A stretch of 14,507 nucleotides of DNA from Candidatus Bathyarchaeota archaeon (lineage in GTDB: Archaea > Thermoproteota > Bathyarchaeia > Bathyarchaeales > DTEX01), in NCBI GenBank assembly GCA_018397055.1, contig JAGTQS010000024.1, positions 5,199 to 19,705 on the forward strand, given 5' to 3'. The position numbers and the translations under genes are program-made. The notes beneath the pieces were generated by a model that was not told where the DNA came from, did not search any database, and saw only the letters and a list, made by a program, of their open reading frames with translations. This document shows, one piece after another, positions 11,862 to 14,507 of this stretch (positions within the stretch are counted from its first letter, which is position 1; each line of letters begins with the position of its first letter).

Positions 11862-13343
11862 TTAGCTAGGTTTGCCGCCGCGCCTCTTCACAGCAAGAAG
11901 CCCAATAATCGCAGCTACTGCAGCAACTGCCGCTCCAGCAACTACGTACATTATTGGGAAGCCGCCCTCTATTGGAGTAAACGTGACCTCCGGATTCTTA
12001 TCCACCATCTCGACACATGGAATAATAGCTCCAGTATACTCAAGCCCTTGGTATTCAGGTTCAAGAGGCCAGAAGTTAACTTGCAAAACAACGTTATTGT
12101 CAGCCCGAACAATGTGAGTCCCAGGCGTAATGTAAGGCAAAGGAGAGTCCGCGTCTATTGTATAAGTGTCCTCGTCGATGATCAACGTTGTCTCCTCAAC
12201 AGCAAAGAAGTAAGCATCAATCTGAGCGCTGGTAGGCAGATGAATCGGCGTATCCACGTTTGGCTGAATACCAATAAACAGTACACCGTGACCATACGAA
12301 GCGAACTGAGCTGAACCACTTCGCGCTTTTTGTGTAATGCTACCATTATGGAGTAGAGCTAACGATATCGGCTTATCACTTTGCACAACAATTGCGTCAG
12401 ACTCAACCTGAACTTTAGTTCCACTACCGCCTTTAACAGTAACCTTAGCTACCTCCATCTTTGTTTCCAGATCATACACCTGGACTGTTGCGTCTTCCAA
12501 AGCCGTTATCCGAAAGCCATAATCTCTTTCTGGATCCCAGCCCCACTCTTGGCTTTTCAACGATAAACTCGTAAAGTGCGTCCCAACAAAGCCCCCCTGA
12601 GCAGACGGAATGGAGAAACATGGAACATAGTCTCCGCCTCTTCCTTGAATGTAGCCGGACTGCACCATGATGTTGCCAGTTGATGTGATTCTATAAACTC
12701 TATAGGGCGATAACGTTATGTACTTGAAAGAGTTGGCATCAAGAGAGACAGAAAACTGCGAATCATCATCCCTAGTTATCGTAACACTCGACTTTTCCAA
12801 AGCAAGAATAATGTAGTCGGTTCCAATTCCCTGACCAGACCCCATTATGACGAACTCCTTCCCAACGTACAAGCCGTCCGTAGTCGTGTAAAAACCAAAT
12901 GGCAAAGTTAATTCAAGTGCGGTGGGCTCAGGAATACTGTGATAATTCAGCAGCATAACAGAAACATGCTTGTTTGAAACAACTTTAAACATTGTTCCAT
13001 TAGCAAACAACACATACTGCTTCTCCATGCTGTCAAGGTCAAACTCCGTCGTAAGCCTACCAAGCGTCAAATCGTAAACCTTTACATGTGTATCATCCTT
13101 AGCTGCAACAACCACAACCAAAGACGCCTCACCTACAGAGCCAATGTCAAGCCTCCAACCTGAAGTGCGGTTGCTCGTGTCAGTAAGGTTGTAGCTGTAA
13201 ATTCTCGCCGGCACAACGCCATAATAGGTATAATCGGGGTTCCCTAAAGAAAAAGGTACTTTGACAGCCAATGACAAGTTTAACACCAACAAAGCTGCAA
13301 TAAGGCATACCAAAATTTTCTCGGAGTATTTCATGAAACGCAT
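11862..13343 (-). CDS. Secreted, membrane-anchored surface protein with four beta repeats (IgGFc-binding N-terminal-like)
   Basis: This protein has 493 residues. A hydrophobic segment at 9-27 (KILVCLIAALLVLNLSLAV) is a signal peptide. A second at about 463-485 (PIMYVVAGAAVAAVAAIIGL) followed by KRRGGKPS anchors the C-terminus, leaving about 430 residues outside the cell. The outer part holds four repeats with a spacing of almost exactly 100 residues. Each starts with a strand pair: AAKDDTHVKVYDL (80), LALEKSSVTITRD (180), TALEDATVQVYDLE (280) and FAVEETTLIIDED (380). Each later carries a partner strand such as VVSNKHVSVMLLN (121), ITSTGNIMVQSGY (219), VVQSDKPISLALL (319) and VRADNNVVLQVNF (412). 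The pattern resembles the IgGFc-binding N-terminal domain (PF17517) seen in archaeal and bacterial surface proteins. Several NxS/T sites could be glycosylated. A role in adhesion or cell envelope is inferred. AGGAG (complement of 13353-13357) supports the ATG at 13343. Confidence 0.8.
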   Translation of the reverse strand: MRFMKYSEKILVCLIAALLVLNLSLAVKVPFSLGNPDYTYYGVVPARIYSYNLTDTSNRTSGWRLDIGSVGEASLVVVVAAKDDTHVKVYDLTLGRLTTEFDLDSMEKQYVLFANGTMFKVVSNKHVSVMLLNYHSIPEPTALELTLPFGFYTTTDGLYVGKEFVIMGSGQGIGTDYIILALEKSSVTITRDDDSQFSVSLDANSFKYITLSPYRVYRITSTGNIMVQSGYIQGRGGDYVPCFSIPSAQGGFVGTHFTSLSLKSQEWGWDPERDYGFRITALEDATVQVYDLETKMEVAKVTVKGGSGTKVQVESDAIVVQSDKPISLALLHNGSITQKARSGSAQFASYGHGVLFIGIQPNVDTPIHLPTSAQIDAYFFAVEETTLIIDEDTYTIDADSPLPYITPGTHIVRADNNVVLQVNFWPLEPEYQGLEYTGAIIPCVEMVDKNPEVTFTPIEGGFPIMYVVAGAAVAAVAAIIGLLAVKRRGGKPS

Positions 13344-13385
13344 ACTTTCATACTCCTATGTTACAGTATATTTTCTGATACAGTT

Positions 13386-13400
13386 ATTTAAAATTTAAAT
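13386..13400 (-). promoter_or_regulatory. TATA box for the surface-protein gene
   Basis: On the minus strand ATTTAAATTTTAAAT lies about 45-55 nt before the ATG at 13343. It predicts a transcript start near 13364 and a leader of about 20 nt with the AGGAG site. Confidence 0.5.
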
Positions 13401-13472
13401 CCCAAACATAAACAACGTATCCTATTTGTTCAGTAAAGCAAACCTTTTCAATTAAAAAACATCTACCATGCT

Positions 13473-13479
13473 AAGGTGA
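13473..13479 (+). promoter_or_regulatory. Ribosome binding site AAGGTGA supporting a TTG start
   Basis: AAGGTGA lies 6 nt before the TTG at 13486. It is the main reason for taking TTG as the start of the nitrilase-family gene. Confidence 0.7.
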
Positions 13480-13485
13480 CAGAGT

Positions 13486-14463
13486 TTGGGAAGAAATACA
13501 CGCGTAGCCACAGTCTGTCAAGGCGGGAACTTCCATAACACAGTTGAAGCGAACCGCGAATACATTATGAAACTTTTAGACCTTGCACTTAAACAAAAGC
13601 CAGACATAGTTTGCCTTCCAGAAACATTCACAGCAGCATCTATAACCAAGCCTATAGAGGAACTTGCTGAAACAGTTCCTGGTCCTACATCTGGTGCTGT
13701 TGCCCAACGTGCAAAGAAACATAGTTGTTACATAATATGCCCCATCTTTACGTTAAGAGAAGGAAAAATTTGGAACTCGGCAATCATTATAGACAGAAAC
13801 GGAGAAGTTGCAGGAATATACGACAAGGTTCACCCAGTGACAAGCTCAAGTGACTACGCAGTTTTCGAGAAAGGCGTCACACCTGGAGCTGAAGTACCAG
13901 TCTTCGACCTAGACTTCGGACGCATAGGCATACAAATATGCTTCGATATAAATTTCCCTGAATCCTGGAGGAAACTCTCTGAAAACGGCGTAAAGATGGT
14001 GTTTTGGCCTTCAGCCTATAACGGCGGCTTTCCACTTCAAGTTTACGCTTACCTTCATCACTATTATGTCGTGTCATCTGTTTGCACAGAAAAATCCAGA
14101 ATAGTCGACCCGTGCGGCGTAATCCTGGCTGAAACAGACAAAAACATGTCAATAGTCTATCGGGACGTCAACCTAGACTACGTTGTGTCACACTACGACT
14201 TCAACTACAGCATACCAGACAAAATAATGGCCACTTATCCAAGCCGGGTTAAGATACGTTCACATATAGACGAAGGACAATTCCTCGTTGAACCAGCTGA
14301 CGAAACCTTAACTACGGAGCAGCTTCAAAAAGAGTTCGGCTTCGAATCCGCTTTCGAGTACTTTCAAAGACATGCAAAAGCTTATAATCGCATATTTCAA
14401 GATAAAAGACCAGTTCCACAAAAAGCTGCACACGGCGAAAGACCAATGTACGAAAAGAACTAA
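13486..14463 (+). CDS. Carbon-nitrogen hydrolase (nitrilase superfamily amidase)
   Basis: This 325-residue cytoplasmic enzyme hydrolyses a C-N bond of an amide, carbamoyl or nitrile compound. The catalytic triad is clear: Glu46 (CLPETFTAAS), Lys114 (YDKVHPV) and Cys152 (IQICFDINFPESW). Glu129 (VFEKGVTPG) is the common structural fourth residue. The group with QICFDINFPE includes beta-ureidopropionase and N-carbamoyl amino acid hydrolases, so pyrimidine breakdown or a related amidase is possible. The exact substrate is not visible. The last 65 residues (about 260-325) form a charged helical extension beyond the core and end in QKAAHGERPMYEKN. The TTG start is supported by AAGGTGA; it is the only gene on the plus strand in the right part and is divergent from the surface-protein gene. 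Confidence 0.9.
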   Translation: MGRNTRVATVCQGGNFHNTVEANREYIMKLLDLALKQKPDIVCLPETFTAASITKPIEELAETVPGPTSGAVAQRAKKHSCYIICPIFTLREGKIWNSAIIIDRNGEVAGIYDKVHPVTSSSDYAVFEKGVTPGAEVPVFDLDFGRIGIQICFDINFPESWRKLSENGVKMVFWPSAYNGGFPLQVYAYLHHYYVVSSVCTEKSRIVDPCGVILAETDKNMSIVYRDVNLDYVVSHYDFNYSIPDKIMATYPSRVKIRSHIDEGQFLVEPADETLTTEQLQKEFGFESAFEYFQRHAKAYNRIFQDKRPVPQKAAHGERPMYEKN

Positions 14464-14507
14464 TAAAGAAAAAGGGAAAAACCTAAGGGCCATTATTTTG
14501 TCTGGTA

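Noticed and set aside
11808..12314. 168-codon plus-strand frame opposite the surface-protein gene
   Set aside because: Opposite-strand shadow; the minus strand has a signal peptide, repeats and anchor that explain the region.

Overview
The window looks archaeal, most likely from a Bathyarchaeia-like or related Thermoproteota lineage; the lineage is an inference from style, not a marker-gene match. The support is as follows. There are an Alba chromatin protein, a stand-alone TRAM protein and a short RPA-like OB-fold protein. Ribosome binding sites match the archaeal GGAGGTGA type, several of them leading GTG or TTG starts. TATA-like boxes lie about 25-30 nt ahead of leaderless or short-leader genes. 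Genes are clearly richer in G+C than the AT-rich spacers. I see no rRNA, tRNA, CRISPR array or intact transposase.

Layout. 1-2229 (+): the end of an ArsR-like winged-helix regulator, then a two-gene ABC-2 exporter (ATPase and six-helix permease). 2363-3600 (+): a cytoplasmic serine esterase or peptidase of the alpha/beta hydrolase fold, and an unrecognised 158-residue protein whose end overlaps a convergent PIN-domain (VapC-like) nuclease (3575-4024, -). 4219-6394 (+): a two-gene catabolic unit, a URO-D-superfamily protein and a UxuA-type mannonate dehydratase, with an operator-like dyad in its leader. 6738-7973 (-): a DegT-family PLP aminotransferase of the sugar or cyclitol type, convergent with that unit.

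8232-9491 (-) is a compact operon of three small nucleic-acid-binding proteins transcribed TRAM, Alba, OB-fold; the 3' end of the last gene, stop codon included, is duplicated in tandem. 9504-11861 is a gene-poor AT-rich island of more than 2 kb. It holds purine-rich broken reading frames on the minus strand (9752-10087), a small two-helix membrane ORF (10657-10902), a frameshifted gene remnant (10904-11271) and several inverted repeats. It may be the relic of an integrated element, although no integrase is visible. 11862-13343 (-) is a secreted, membrane-anchored surface protein built of four repeats of about 100 residues. 13486-14463 (+) is a nitrilase-superfamily amidohydrolase.

How the genes may work together: URO-D-like, UxuA and perhaps DegT suggest handling of sugar acids or modified sugars. 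TRAM, Alba and OB-fold suggest co-expressed RNA/DNA coating or chaperoning. The winged-helix regulator next to the exporter suggests a controlled efflux module. The most unusual items are the altered zinc-ligand motif in the URO-D-like protein beside UxuA, the four-repeat surface protein, the nested palindromes at 11468-11506, and the gene relic at 10904-11271.
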